Shown: positions 9,310-17,576 of the stretch, one piece after another
Layout of the letters: each line of letters opens with the position of its first letter
Position numbering within the stretch: the stretch's first letter is position 1
From: Streptomyces sp. AC1-42W
Lineage (GTDB): Bacteria > Actinomycetota > Actinomycetes > Streptomycetales > Streptomycetaceae
Assembly (NCBI RefSeq): GCF_003248355.1
Contig: NZ_QKWY01000002.1
Span: 3,100,001 to 3,164,000 of the forward strand
Direction of reading: 5' to 3'
DNA: 64,000 nt
Position numbers and translations under genes: made by a program
Notes under the pieces: model-generated
What the model was told of the DNA's origin: nothing
Database searches by the model: none
Seen by the model: only the letters and a program-made list of their open reading frames with translations

Positions 9310-9615
9310 ATGCCCGCCGCACCGCTGTCGCCGCAGGAGATCGAGGACGGGCTGCGCGACCTGCCCGGCTGGTCCCCGGACGGCGACCGGATCACCTGCT
9401 CCTACCGGCTGCCCTCGCACGTCGCCGCCGCCGCGTTCACCGTCCACATCGCCGCCATCCAGGACGAGCTGAACCACCACAGCGACCTGACCCTCGGCTA
9501 CAACACCGTCACCCTGGCCGTGAACTCGCACGACGCGGGCGGCAAGGTCACCGGCAAGGACCTCGCCCTGGCCGCCCGCATCGCGGCGGTCGCCCCCGGG
9601 CACGGGGCCGGCTAG
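9310..9615 (+). CDS. 4a-hydroxytetrahydrobiopterin dehydratase (PCD/DCoH)
   Basis: The 101-residue protein is the normal length for pterin-4a-carbinolamine dehydratase, a cytoplasmic enzyme that regenerates oxidised pterin cofactor after aromatic amino-acid hydroxylation. It carries the signature DELNHHSDLTLGYNTVTL, with the paired histidines of the active site. The ATG at 9310 follows GTGAGGGAG. No hydroxylase gene lies nearby. Confidence 0.88.
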   Translation: MPAAPLSPQEIEDGLRDLPGWSPDGDRITCSYRLPSHVAAAAFTVHIAAIQDELNHHSDLTLGYNTVTLAVNSHDAGGKVTGKDLALAARIAAVAPGHGAG

Positions 9616-9641
9616 GGGATCTGTCGGACACCCCCGGCCGC

Positions 9642-10607
9642 TCAGACCACGGCGCCGAAGCCCGGGTGCGCGGCGAGCCAGCGCGTGTAGCTCTTGCTGC
9701 GCCCCACCGCCTCGGCGTACGCCGCCCGCATGTACCCGCTCACCGCCCCGGCCGCCGCCGACGCGGCGGCCGAGCGCGGGTGCCAGCCCAGCAGATGGCG
9801 CCAGCTGAGCGGCGCCCCGGCGACCGGCCGGGTGACCACCCCCGGGGTCGGCGGGAACGTCGCCCGGCACAGCCCGACCGCCCGCCCCACCTGCACCAGA
9901 TGCACGACCGATGTGGTGTCCGTCTCGTACACCGAGGCCGGGCTGAACCCGGCGCGGGCACAGGCCGCCACGAAGCAGTCCGCGAAACAGCCGTCCCCCG
10001 GCACGTCCGCCCAGCACTCCTCCGCCAGCTCGGACAGCTCCAGCTCGTCCCGGCCCGCCAGCCGATGGGTCTCCGGCAGCATCACGAACACCGGATCGAC
10101 CCCGACGACCTGCCACTCCAGCCGCCCCGCGTCCGGCGGCGCGCTCTCGCCACACGTCCCGATCAGCGCGAAGTCCAGCCGCCCGTCCACCAGTTGCGAG
10201 GCGATCTCCGCCACCGACCAGGAGGTGTACGTGGACACCGGCGCGGCCGGGTGCGCGGTCGCCAGCCGGTCCACCAGCCCGCCCAGCAGCGGGCCGTGCG
10301 TGCCGCCGAGCCGGAACCGCTCCATGGCGCCCGTGGCGTTGGCGAACCTGACCGCCTCCTCCTGGAGCTCGCTCACGGCCGGCAGCACCACCCGGGCGCG
10401 CTCCAGGACCAGTTCGCCCAGCGGGGTCGCCCGCGCGCCCGTGTGGTCCCGGTCGAACAGCGGGCCGCCGAGCGCCTTCTCGATCCGTCGCAGTTGTGCG
10501 CTGAGCGCGGGCTGCGCAAGACCCAGCGCGGCGGCGGCCTTGGTCAGGCTGCCGGTTTCGGCGATGGCACGTACGGTTCGCAGATGCCGCAACTCCAGGT
10601 CCATCAC
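9642..10607 (-). CDS. LysR-family transcriptional regulator
   Basis: The 321-residue protein has the LysR winged helix at residues 2-62 (DLELRHLRTVRAIAETGSLT; LAQPALSAQLRRIEKALG) and a periplasmic-binding-protein-like effector domain. Start is GTG at 10607 or ATG three bases later. It converges on the pterin dehydratase gene. The region upstream contains only a decayed AraC gene, so its target is not obvious. Confidence 0.88.
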   Translation of the reverse strand: MMDLELRHLRTVRAIAETGSLTKAAAALGLAQPALSAQLRRIEKALGGPLFDRDHTGARATPLGELVLERARVVLPAVSELQEEAVRFANATGAMERFRLGGTHGPLLGGLVDRLATAHPAAPVSTYTSWSVAEIASQLVDGRLDFALIGTCGESAPPDAGRLEWQVVGVDPVFVMLPETHRLAGRDELELSELAEECWADVPGDGCFADCFVAACARAGFSPASVYETDTTSVVHLVQVGRAVGLCRATFPPTPGVVTRPVAGAPLSWRHLLGWHPRSAAASAAAGAVSGYMRAAYAEAVGRSKSYTRWLAAHPGFGAVV

Positions 10608-10900
10608 CGCACGTTATGACCCCGGTGGCCCCACGGCAATACGTCGTTGGTTTAGACCTCTTCTTCAGCCACCTGGACGCGCGTCGATGGCCGGTAGTCG
10701 CCCCCGGACAGCCGGATCGCGCCGATGCGCCCGCCAACTGCGAAGCTCCGCACGGGAGTCGAAGCGGGCAGATGGCTGAAAGCGGGCGACGGACCGCCGG
10801 ACCGGCCGGAAACGCCACCGCCACACAGCTCGGCGCCGCCTCCCACCCGCCCCATCCCCGAGGCTCTCGGCTCCCCACGCCCGCGTCGACGCTGCTGCGC
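10608..10900. other. Intergenic stretch without a recognisable gene
   Basis: This 293-bp stretch lies between the leftward LysR gene and the AraC remnant. Open frames run through it but none has a plausible product. It probably holds the LysR promoter and the old promoter of the AraC gene. Confidence 0.4.
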
Positions 10901-11145
10901 ATGGACGCACTGGCCGAACTGCTGGACGGGCCGCGACCGCCGTCGCGGCCGACCTCCTGCGCGGGACCGACGCCACCGTCGAGGCCGTGGCCCGCAAGGT
11001 GGGCTACAGCCAGGCCTTCGCGTTCAGCACCGCCTTCAAACGCGTACGCGGCGTCAGCCCGCAGGAGTACCGCAAGGGCGGCGGCTTGCCGGAACGGCAA
11101 GGAAGTTTGCGCGCGGACCCGGGTGTGGCGACGCTGGAGCCATGA
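10901..11145 (+). pseudogene. AraC-family regulator with the middle deleted
   Basis: The frame from ATG 10901 reads MDALAELLDGPR, the usual N-terminus of cupin-type AraC regulators. Within about 30 bp the reading changes to another frame that encodes the C-terminal AraC helix-turn-helix: DLLRGTDATVEAVARKVGYS, then FAFSTAFKRVRGVSPQEYRK, ending at TGA 11145. The sensor domain (roughly 200 residues) and the first helix-turn-helix are missing. The simplest reading is an internal deletion that also shifted the frame. The remnant overlaps the methyltransferase start by ATGA, so the two genes were once an operon. Confidence 0.75.
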
Positions 11146-12035
11146 GCAACCACACCAGCCACGGGCACCACCACGGCGGCCACGGCGGCGGCGAACCCGA
11201 CTGGGACGTCATGGCCCCGCTCCTGGAACGGAACGCCGAACTCAGCGCCGGGCAGTACACCGAGGCGGCCCGCTGGATCGCCGCCCTGCCCGACGCGCCC
11301 GAGGTCCGCCGGGTCCTGGACGTCGGCGCCGGCCCCGGCGTCGTCGCCTGCCTGCTCGCCGAGGTCTTCCCGGACGCCGAGATCGTCGCCGTCGACGGCA
11401 CCCCCGCGCTCCTCGAACGCACCCGCGCCCGCGCGCGGCGGCTCGGCCTCGCCGACCGCGTCACCACCCTGCACGCCACCCTCCCCGAACAACTCCCCGA
11501 GCTGGGCGAGGCCGATCTGATCTGGGCCGGCAACACCCTGCACCACATGGGCGACCAGCGCGCCGTGCTCGCCGGATTCGGCTCGCTGCTGCGCCCCGGC
11601 GGCACCGTCGCGCTCGTCGAGGGCGGCCTCCAGCCCCGGCAGCTCCCGCGCGACCTCGGCTTCGGCCGGCCCGGCCTGGAGGCCCGGATGGAGGCCGCCG
11701 AGGCGGAGCTCTTCCAGACGATGCGCGCCGAACTGCCCGACGCCCGGCGCGAGGTGGAGGACTGGGCCGCCCTGTTCGGCGCGGCGGGCCTCACCCCGCA
11801 GGGCACCCGCAGCTTCCTGCTCGACCTGCCGGCCCCGCTCCCCGACCCGGCCCGCGAACAGGTCGTCGCCGACTTCACCCGCCGCCGCGACGGGCTGCGC
11901 GACCACCTCGACGCCGAGGACAACGCCGTCCTCGACCGGCTGCTCGACCCCGAAGACCCGGCCGGGCTGCACCGGCGCCCCGACGTCTTCCTGCTGCTGG
12001 CCCGCACCCTCCACCTGGGCCGGCGCGACGCCTGA
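11142..12035 (+). CDS. Class I SAM-dependent methyltransferase with His-rich N-terminus
   Basis: The 297-residue protein begins with a His/Gly-rich segment (SHGHHHGGHGGG). It then has a Rossmann methyltransferase fold: motif I VLDVGAGPGVVACLLAE (about residues 58-74), the acidic motif II VAVDGTPALLE, and NTLHHMGD after strand 4. The substrate is unknown. The start overlaps the AraC remnant (ATGA). The TGA at 12033-12035 is formed at the left junction of an IS110 element: its T belongs to the element core and GA to the element. In the reconstructed uninterrupted site this frame stays open for about 180 codons, so the original C-terminus is uncertain. Confidence 0.85.
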   Translation: MSNHTSHGHHHGGHGGGEPDWDVMAPLLERNAELSAGQYTEAARWIAALPDAPEVRRVLDVGAGPGVVACLLAEVFPDAEIVAVDGTPALLERTRARARRLGLADRVTTLHATLPEQLPELGEADLIWAGNTLHHMGDQRAVLAGFGSLLRPGGTVALVEGGLQPRQLPRDLGFGRPGLEARMEAAEAELFQTMRAELPDARREVEDWAALFGAAGLTPQGTRSFLLDLPAPLPDPAREQVVADFTRRRDGLRDHLDAEDNAVLDRLLDPEDPAGLHRRPDVFLLLARTLHLGRRDA

Positions 12036-12079
12036 CAGTGAGGATCAGCCATGGCATCGCCCGGGGGTCTGACTCTCCG

Positions 12080-12230
12080 CCTGACTGACGCTTCGGTTGT
12101 CCTTCTGGGGAATCGTCGGCCTGCCGGGCGATGCCGTCTGGCGCGTGGCCGGTCGGGCTTCCGTGACTTCATAGGAGCCCGGCCAAAGGTCCCATCACTG
12201 TCTTGTCCGTCTGCCCGACCGGCTCGCGCC
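12080..12230 (+). ncRNA. Predicted IS110 bridge RNA (target-binding and donor-binding loops)
   Basis: The first hairpin (stem 12085-12090 with 12114-12119) carries putative target guides. TGACGCTT at 12086-12093 matches the left flank CGACGCCT (12026-12033) with two G-U pairs. TCTGGGGAA at 12104-12112 is complementary to the right flank TTCCCCGGA (13349-13357) with one G-U pair. The second hairpin has a perfect 11-bp stem (12148-12158 with 12213-12223). Its loop holds ATAGGAGC at 12171-12178, identical to the right end of the element (13341-13348). It also holds TCACTGTC at 12195-12202, the exact complement of the left end GACAGTGA (12034-12041). These four matches have the polarity known for bridge RNAs. 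The RNA ends are estimated. Confidence 0.75.
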
Positions 12231-12269
12231 CTCCCACCGTTGAGCGTTGGAAGGGCAGCACACACCAGC

Positions 12270-13334
12270 ATGGCAGACGAGATAGCGGTGGTCGGCGGGA
12301 TCGACACCCACACCGACCTCCACCAGGCAGCGGTCATCGACAGCATTGGCCGGCACCTGGCCACCAAGCGGTTCGAGACCACGCCGGAGGGATACCGGCG
12401 GCTGCTGGACTGGCTCCGGTCCCACGGTGAGGTCCTCGCCGTCGGGGTCGAGGGGACCGGTGCCTACGGCGCCGAGATCGCACGCTTCCTCACCGCGAAC
12501 GGGGTCGCAGTGGTCGAGGTGGACCGGCCGGACCGCAAGGCGAGGCGCGACAACGGCAAATCCGACCCGATCGACGCCTACGGGGCCGCGACCGCGGTCC
12601 TCTCCGGCCGGGCCGGAGGAACACCCAAGGCGCGCAACGGGATCGTGGAGGCGATCCGCGCCCTGCGGGTCGTCCGCAAGAGCGCCGTCAAGGCCCGCAC
12701 CCAGACCATCAACCAGATCCGCACCCTCATCGTCACCGCTCCCTCCGTGGTGCGGGACAAGCTGCGGGGACTGTCCACGCGGGAGCTGATCGACACCCTG
12801 GCCCGCTCCCGTCCGGCCGGTGAACTCGACGATCCAGCCTGCGCGGTGAAGACCGTCCTGCGGCGGCTCGCCCGCCGCTACCAGGCGCTGGACGAGGAGA
12901 TCAAGGACGCGGACAAGGAGATCGGACCGCTGGTCACCAAGGCGGCCCCGAGGCTCATCGCCCTGCCGGGCCTCGGCCCCGAAACCGCCGGCCAGCTGCT
13001 GACGAGCGCGGGCGACAACCCCGACCGGCTCCGCTCCGAAGCAGCCTTCGCCCACCTCTGCGGGGCCGCACCGGTCCCGGCCTCCTCCGGCCGCACCAAC
13101 CGCCACCGCCTCAATCGCGGCGGCGACCGCCAGGCCAACAACGCCCTCCACACCATCGTCCTGGTCCGCATGAAGTACGACCAGCGCACACGGGACTACG
13201 TCGCCCGACGCACCGCCGAAGGCATGGTCAAGAAGGACGTCATCCGGTGCCTGAAACGGTTCGTCGCCCGCGAGATCTACCGCCACCTACCCCATGTGAT
13301 CCACACCACCAAACCGCTCCCACAGACCGCTTGA
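12270..13334 (+). CDS. IS110-family transposase (DEDD/serine recombinase)
   Basis: The 354-residue protein has an N-terminal RuvC-like DEDD domain: GGIDTHTDLH with the first acidic residue, GVEGTGAYG, VVEVDRPDRKARRDNGKSDPIDA. The C-terminal Transposase_20 domain has LIALPGLGPETAGQLL, then the conserved serine region in PVPASSGRTNRHRLNRGGDRQANNAL. Length is normal and the frame is intact, so it may be active. The ATG at 12270 is chosen because the protein begins MADEIAVVGGIDTH, at the expected distance from the first Asp. With a bridge RNA it would pair donor and target DNA and recombine them at the CT core. Confidence 0.93.
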   Translation: MADEIAVVGGIDTHTDLHQAAVIDSIGRHLATKRFETTPEGYRRLLDWLRSHGEVLAVGVEGTGAYGAEIARFLTANGVAVVEVDRPDRKARRDNGKSDPIDAYGAATAVLSGRAGGTPKARNGIVEAIRALRVVRKSAVKARTQTINQIRTLIVTAPSVVRDKLRGLSTRELIDTLARSRPAGELDDPACAVKTVLRRLARRYQALDEEIKDADKEIGPLVTKAAPRLIALPGLGPETAGQLLTSAGDNPDRLRSEAAFAHLCGAAPVPASSGRTNRHRLNRGGDRQANNALHTIVLVRMKYDQRTRDYVARRTAEGMVKKDVIRCLKRFVAREIYRHLPHVIHTTKPLPQTA

Positions 13335-13367
13335 CGATCTATAGGAGCTTCCCCGGACACGACGAAG

Positions 13368-13403
13368 CCGCCGCCCCCGCTCGCGAAGGAGCGGGGGCGG
13401 CGG
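13368..13403. terminator. GC-rich hairpin terminator downstream of the IS110 insertion
   Basis: A perfect 15-bp stem (CCGCCGCCCCCGCTC and its complement) has the loop GCGAAG. It lies 20 bp before the end of the leftward aldo/keto reductase gene and about 18 bp past the IS right end. It probably ended both the reductase and the methyltransferase transcripts before the IS arrived. Confidence 0.75.
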
Positions 13404-13422
13404 CCCGGCGGGAGTGCGGCGG

Positions 13423-14259
13423 TCAGGCGCCGAGGTTGAACTCGCCCGGATTCGGGCCGAGCCGCTTCCCCTCGTCCAGCGCCGCGAACGCGGCCAGGTC
13501 GTCGGCGTCCAGCTCGAAGTCGAACACGTCGATGTTCTCCGCGATCCGCGACGGCGTCACGGACTTCGGAATCACCACGTTCCCCGTCTGGATGTGCCAG
13601 CGCAGCACCGCCTGGGCGGGCGTACGGCCGTGCTTGCGGGCGACCGCGACGACCGTCGGAACCTCCAGGAGCCCCTTGCCGGAGCCCAGCGGCGACCACG
13701 CCTCCGTCAGGATGCCGTGCTCGGCGTGCAGCGCACGGGACTCCGCCTGCTGGAGCTGCGGGTGCAGCTCGATCTGGTTGAGCGCCGGCACCACGGAGGT
13801 CTCCCCGAGCAGCCGCTTCAGGTGCTCCGGGAGGAAGTTGGACACACCGATGGCCTTGGCCCGGCCCTCGGCGTGGATCTTTTCGAGCGCGCGGTAGGTG
13901 TCCACGTACGCGTCCTTGGCCGGGACCGGCCAGTGGATCAGATACAGATCGACGTACTCCAGACCCAGCTTGGCCAGGGACGCGTCGAAGGCGCGGAGCG
14001 TGGAGTCGTGGCCCTGCTCGGTGTTCCACACCTTGGTGGTCACGAACAGCTCGTCGCGGGGGACGCCGGAGGCGGCGATGGCCCTGCCCGTACCCGTCTC
14101 GTTCTGGTAGATCGCGGCGGTGTCGATGCTGCGGTACCCGGACTCGATGGCGGTGGCGACCGCCTTCGTCGCCTCGTCGTCCGGCACCTGCCAGACACCG
14201 AAACCGAGCTGGGGCATCTCGACGCCGTTGTTGAGAGTGAGGGAGGGTACCTGGCTCAC
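13423..14259 (-). CDS. Aldo/keto reductase
   Basis: The 278-residue protein reduces carbonyls with NADPH and resembles 2,5-diketo-gluconate reductases. The catalytic tetrad is visible: Asp in SIDTAAIYQNE, Tyr in AAIYQNE, Lys in FVTTKVWN and His in LYLIHWPVP. The C-terminal cofactor loop IPKSVTPSRIAEN is present. Length is standard. It is a single gene between two terminators or spacers; the physiological substrate is unknown. Confidence 0.92.
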   Translation of the reverse strand: MSQVPSLTLNNGVEMPQLGFGVWQVPDDEATKAVATAIESGYRSIDTAAIYQNETGTGRAIAASGVPRDELFVTTKVWNTEQGHDSTLRAFDASLAKLGLEYVDLYLIHWPVPAKDAYVDTYRALEKIHAEGRAKAIGVSNFLPEHLKRLLGETSVVPALNQIELHPQLQQAESRALHAEHGILTEAWSPLGSGKGLLEVPTVVAVARKHGRTPAQAVLRWHIQTGNVVIPKSVTPSRIAENIDVFDFELDADDLAAFAALDEGKRLGPNPGEFNLGA

Positions 14260-14350
14260 GAGCGGACGATCCTAACGTTGAGGGGTGGGTCTCCCGCGTA
14301 CAACGATCAAGGGCGCCCGCGCATTCCCGGCACCGGACCCTTTCGTCCGC

Positions 14351-16174
14351 TCAGCGGTACAGCGCGTCCACCTCGGCCTCGTACGCCGCCTCGATCGCCC
14401 TGCGCTTCAGCTTCAGCGACGGCGTCAGCAGCCCGTGCTCCTCGCTGAACCGGTGGGCCAGGATGCGGAACGTACGGATGGACTCCGCCTGCGAGACCGC
14501 GGTGTTCGCCGCCACCACCGCCCGGCGCACCTCCATCTCCAGATCCGGGTCGCGCACCAGCTCGCCCGGCGTCAGCGCGGTGCGCCCCCGCATCGTGAGC
14601 CAGTGCTCCACGGCGTCCTGGTCGAGGGTGACCAGCGCCGCGACGAACGGCCGGTCGTTGCCGACCACGATGCACTGCGCCACCAGCGGATGCGCCCGCA
14701 CCCGCTCCTCCAGCGCGGCCGGCGAGACGCTCTTGCCGCCGGACGTCACCAGGATCTCCTTCTTCCGCCCGGTGATCGTCAGATAGCCGTCCTCGTCCAG
14801 CGAGCCCAGGTCGCCGGTGGCCAGCCAGCCGTCGTTGAGCACCGCGCCGGTGGCCTCCGGATTGCCCAGGTACCCGCCGAAGACGTGGTCCCCGTACACC
14901 CACACCTCGCCGTCGTCCGCGATGTGCACCGTGGTGCCCGGGATCGGCTGCCCCACCGTGCCGTACCGGGTGCGCTCCGGCGGGTTCGCGGTGGCCGCCG
15001 CCGTCGTCTCGGTCAGCCCGTACCCCTCGTACACCGTCACCCCGGCGCCCGCGAAGAACAGCCCGAGCCGGCGCTCCATGCCCGAGCCGCCCGACATGGC
15101 GTGCCGGATGCGGCCGCCCATCGCCTCGCGGACCTTCCGGTACACCACCTTGTCGAAGAACTGGTGCTGCACCCGCAGCCCGGCCGCCGGGCCGGGTCCG
15201 GTGCCGAAGGCCCGCGCCTCCATCGCCTCCGCGTACTTCACCGCGACGTCGACCGCCTTGTCGAACGGCCCCGCCCTGCCCTCCGCCTCGGCCCTGCGCC
15301 GGGCCGTGTCGAAGACCTTCTCGAAGATGTACGGCACCGCCAGGACGAACGTGGGACGGAACGAGACCAGGTCCGGCATCAGCGCCTTCGCCGCCGGCTC
15401 CGGCTGGTGGCCCAGCTTCACCCGGCCCCGGATCGCGGTGACCTCGACCATCCGCCCGAAGACGTGCGCCAGCGGCAGGAACAGCAGCGTCGACGCCTCG
15501 TCACCCGGCCGGGAGCGGAACACCGACTGCCAGCGCGCGGCCATGGTGTCCGTCTCGAACATGAGGTTGGCGTGCGTGAGGACACAGCCCTTGGGCCGGC
15601 CCGTGGTGCCGGAGGTGTAGACGACCGTCGCCACCGACTCGGGGGTCACCGCCCGCCGGTGCCGGTGCACCACCTCGTCCCCGACGCGCGCGCCCGCCTC
15701 CACCAGCTCCGCCACCGCGCCCGCGTCCAGCTGCCACAGCCGCTTCAGCCCCGGCAGCCGGTCGATGACCGAGGCCACCGTCATCGCGTGGTCCTCGTGC
15801 TCCACCATCACCGCCGACACCTCGGCGTCGTGCAGCATCCACAGCACCTGCTCCGCCGAGGACGTCGGATAGACCGGGACCGACTGCGCGCCGACCGCCC
15901 ACAGAGCGAAGTCGAACAGGGTCCACTCGTAGCGGGTGCGCGACATCAGGGCGACCCGGTCGCCGAACCGCACCCCGTGCGCGATGAGCCCCCTGGCCAG
16001 CGCCAGCACCTCGTCGCGGAACGCCGCCGATGTGACGTCCTGCCAGCGCCCGTCCGCATCTTTTCGGCCGAGCGCGACCCGGTGCGGCTCGGTCTCGGCA
16101 TGATCGAACACCACGTCGGCGAGGCCACCCACGAGGGGCGCGGCCGCCATGGCTGGGACAGTGAACTCGCGCAA
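14351..16174 (-). CDS. Long-chain fatty acid-CoA ligase (AMP-forming)
   Basis: The protein activates fatty acids through an acyl-adenylate. Signature motifs are present: VVYTSGTTGRPKGCVLTH (phosphate loop), YGLTETTAA, and WLATGDLGSLDEDGYLTITGRKKE. I start it at TTG 16174: GAGGAG lies 7 bp upstream and the product then begins MREFTVPA, the usual start of this Streptomyces group. That gives 607 residues. An upstream start would add about 30 residues of unrelated sequence. It stands alone on the minus strand. Confidence 0.92.
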   Translation of the reverse strand: MREFTVPAMAAAPLVGGLADVVFDHAETEPHRVALGRKDADGRWQDVTSAAFRDEVLALARGLIAHGVRFGDRVALMSRTRYEWTLFDFALWAVGAQSVPVYPTSSAEQVLWMLHDAEVSAVMVEHEDHAMTVASVIDRLPGLKRLWQLDAGAVAELVEAGARVGDEVVHRHRRAVTPESVATVVYTSGTTGRPKGCVLTHANLMFETDTMAARWQSVFRSRPGDEASTLLFLPLAHVFGRMVEVTAIRGRVKLGHQPEPAAKALMPDLVSFRPTFVLAVPYIFEKVFDTARRRAEAEGRAGPFDKAVDVAVKYAEAMEARAFGTGPGPAAGLRVQHQFFDKVVYRKVREAMGGRIRHAMSGGSGMERRLGLFFAGAGVTVYEGYGLTETTAAATANPPERTRYGTVGQPIPGTTVHIADDGEVWVYGDHVFGGYLGNPEATGAVLNDGWLATGDLGSLDEDGYLTITGRKKEILVTSGGKSVSPAALEERVRAHPLVAQCIVVGNDRPFVAALVTLDQDAVEHWLTMRGRTALTPGELVRDPDLEMEVRRAVVAANTAVSQAESIRTFRILAHRFSEEHGLLTPSLKLKRRAIEAAYEAEVDALYR

Positions 16175-16367
16175 TGACCTGCTCCTCGGGGCTTTGCACA
16201 GCGCCGCGACGCTACCCCACCCGGCGCCTTCGCGGGAGGGTCCGGAGCGTTCCGTACCGCTGGGGATACGCACTGGTCAGGGACCGAAATCCGGCCAGAT
16301 GGGCAGGGCTCGGGCGCGCTTGGGACCGCCGGGTAAGCGGCTCGCGCCGGAATCTCCACCGAATCCG

Positions 16368-16430
16368 TACGGTGCGGCCACCGCCATGTACGGGTGCGGC
16401 CACCGCTCCGCACGGGTGCGACCACCGCCG
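16368..16430. repeat. Three imperfect 20-22 bp tandem repeats
   Basis: Three consecutive copies share the core ACGG(G)TGCGGCCACCGC: 16368-16388, 16389-16410 and 16411-16430. They lie between the acyl-CoA ligase start and the fdhD end, just upstream of a weak hairpin. Their function is unknown; they may be a minisatellite-like expansion. Confidence 0.6.
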
Positions 16431-16442
16431 TTTCCGGTGGTC
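16420..16442 (-). terminator. Possible short terminator at the end of fdhD
   Basis: An 8-bp stem (GACCACCG with CGGTGGTC) has a 7-base loop and touches the fdhD stop codon. It overlaps the last tandem repeat, so it may be incidental. Confidence 0.3.
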
Positions 16443-17289
16443 AGGGGGTGGTGCCGGCGAACCCCAGCGCGATGCGGTGCTCGCCCGCGTACACGTTCAT
16501 CGAGGGCCCCCGCAGGAAGCCGACCAGGGTCAGCCCCGTCTCCGCGGCCAGGTCCACGGCCAGCGACGAGGGCGCCGAGACGGCCGCCAGCACGGGGATG
16601 CCGGCCATCACCGCCTTCTGCGCCAGCTCGAACGAGGCCCGGCCCGACACCAGCAGGATCGAGCGGGACAGCGGCAGCCGCCCGTCCGTCAGCGCCCGCC
16701 CCACCAGCTTGTCCACCGCGTTGTGCCGCCCCACGTCCTCCCGGACGTCCACCAGCTCGCCCGTCTCCGAGAACAGCGCCGCCGCGTGCAGCCCGCCGGT
16801 CCGGTCGAAGACCCGCTGGGCGGCCCGCAGCCGGTCCGGGAGCACGGCCAGCAGCGCGGGCGCGATCCGCAGCGGGGGAGTGTCGGCGACCGGATGCCGG
16901 GTCGTGGTGCGGACGGCGTCCAGGCTCGCCTTGCCGCAGAGCCCGCAGGACGAAGTGGTGTAGACGTTGCGCTCCAGCGTGATGTCGGGGACCTCGACGC
17001 CCGGCGCCAGGGCGACGTCCACCACGTTGTACGTGTTGACCCCCTCGGCGGTCGCGCCTGCGCAGTACACGATCGACCGCACGTCGGCCTGCCCGCCGAT
17101 CACCCCCTCGCTGACCAGGAACCCCGCCGCCAGCGCGAAGTCGTCGCCCGGTGTGCGCATGGTGATGGCGAGCGGTCTGCCGTCGAGCCGGATCTCCAGC
17201 GGCTCCTCGACGACGAGGGTGTCGGGCCGGGTGGAGACGGCCCCGTCCCGGATGCGGATGGTGCGGCGGCGCTCGGTGACCCGTCCCAT
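16441..17289 (-). CDS. fdhD: Formate dehydrogenase accessory sulfurtransferase FdhD
   Basis: FdhD carries sulfur to the molybdenum cofactor of formate dehydrogenase. The 282-residue protein has the CxxC pair in TTSSCGLCGKASL (Cys115 and Cys118), the conserved EDVGRHNAVDKLVG segment, and ILLVSGRASFELAQKA near the C-terminus. The ATG at 17289 gives the usual MGRVTERR-type start; upstream in-frame codons do not resemble the family. No formate dehydrogenase subunit gene is in this window. It is divergent from the ketosynthase gene with a 287-bp spacer. Confidence 0.93.
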   Translation of the reverse strand: MGRVTERRRTIRIRDGAVSTRPDTLVVEEPLEIRLDGRPLAITMRTPGDDFALAAGFLVSEGVIGGQADVRSIVYCAGATAEGVNTYNVVDVALAPGVEVPDITLERNVYTTSSCGLCGKASLDAVRTTTRHPVADTPPLRIAPALLAVLPDRLRAAQRVFDRTGGLHAAALFSETGELVDVREDVGRHNAVDKLVGRALTDGRLPLSRSILLVSGRASFELAQKAVMAGIPVLAAVSAPSSLAVDLAAETGLTLVGFLRGPSMNVYAGEHRIALGFAGTTP

Positions 17290-17576
17290 GACCGTTGAAC
17301 CCGATTCCTGTGCGTACGAGGGCCCGAGCGGCGCCGGGCGGCGGCTGCCGGGAGCCACCGGACCCGCCTGCGGCGGAGGGCCCCGACCGTCACATTGTCC
17401 TGCACCCGGAACACGCCGCCGCAACCGGACGGCCGGGTCCGAAGCCGTCCCCAGCCCTTGCCAAGCGCAGGCCCTCCAAGGCGGAGCCGGTAATCCTGTG
17501 GGATCACCTGCCCCCGTACCGGTCGGTAGCGACCAAGACTGGATGGTTCCAGACAGATGGAGCGAGGGGAACCTGC

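Larger units (their letters stand above)
12032..13349 (+). mobile_element. IS110-family insertion sequence with CT cores at both ends
   Basis: The element is about 1,316 bp, with a 234-bp noncoding region 5' of a DEDD-type recombinase gene and almost nothing 3'. That is the layout of the IS110 group, whose bridge RNA is encoded in the left end. I place the ends from guide matches in the noncoding region. The left core CT is at 12032-12033, followed by GACAGTGA. The right end is ATAGGAG followed by core CT at 13348-13349. There are no terminal inverted repeats, as expected. The target lies between the methyltransferase stop and a terminator hairpin. Confidence 0.85.

Noticed and set aside
8010..9395. 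Long minus-strand frame over the end of secDF and the XRE gene
   Set aside because: It is antisense to secDF and out of frame with the XRE regulator, whose motifs are in the frame ending at 8450.
10725..12035. A 436-residue fusion of an N-terminal extension with the methyltransferase
   Set aside because: The first 139 codons cross the AraC remnant out of frame and resemble nothing; ATG 11142 gives the normal family start.
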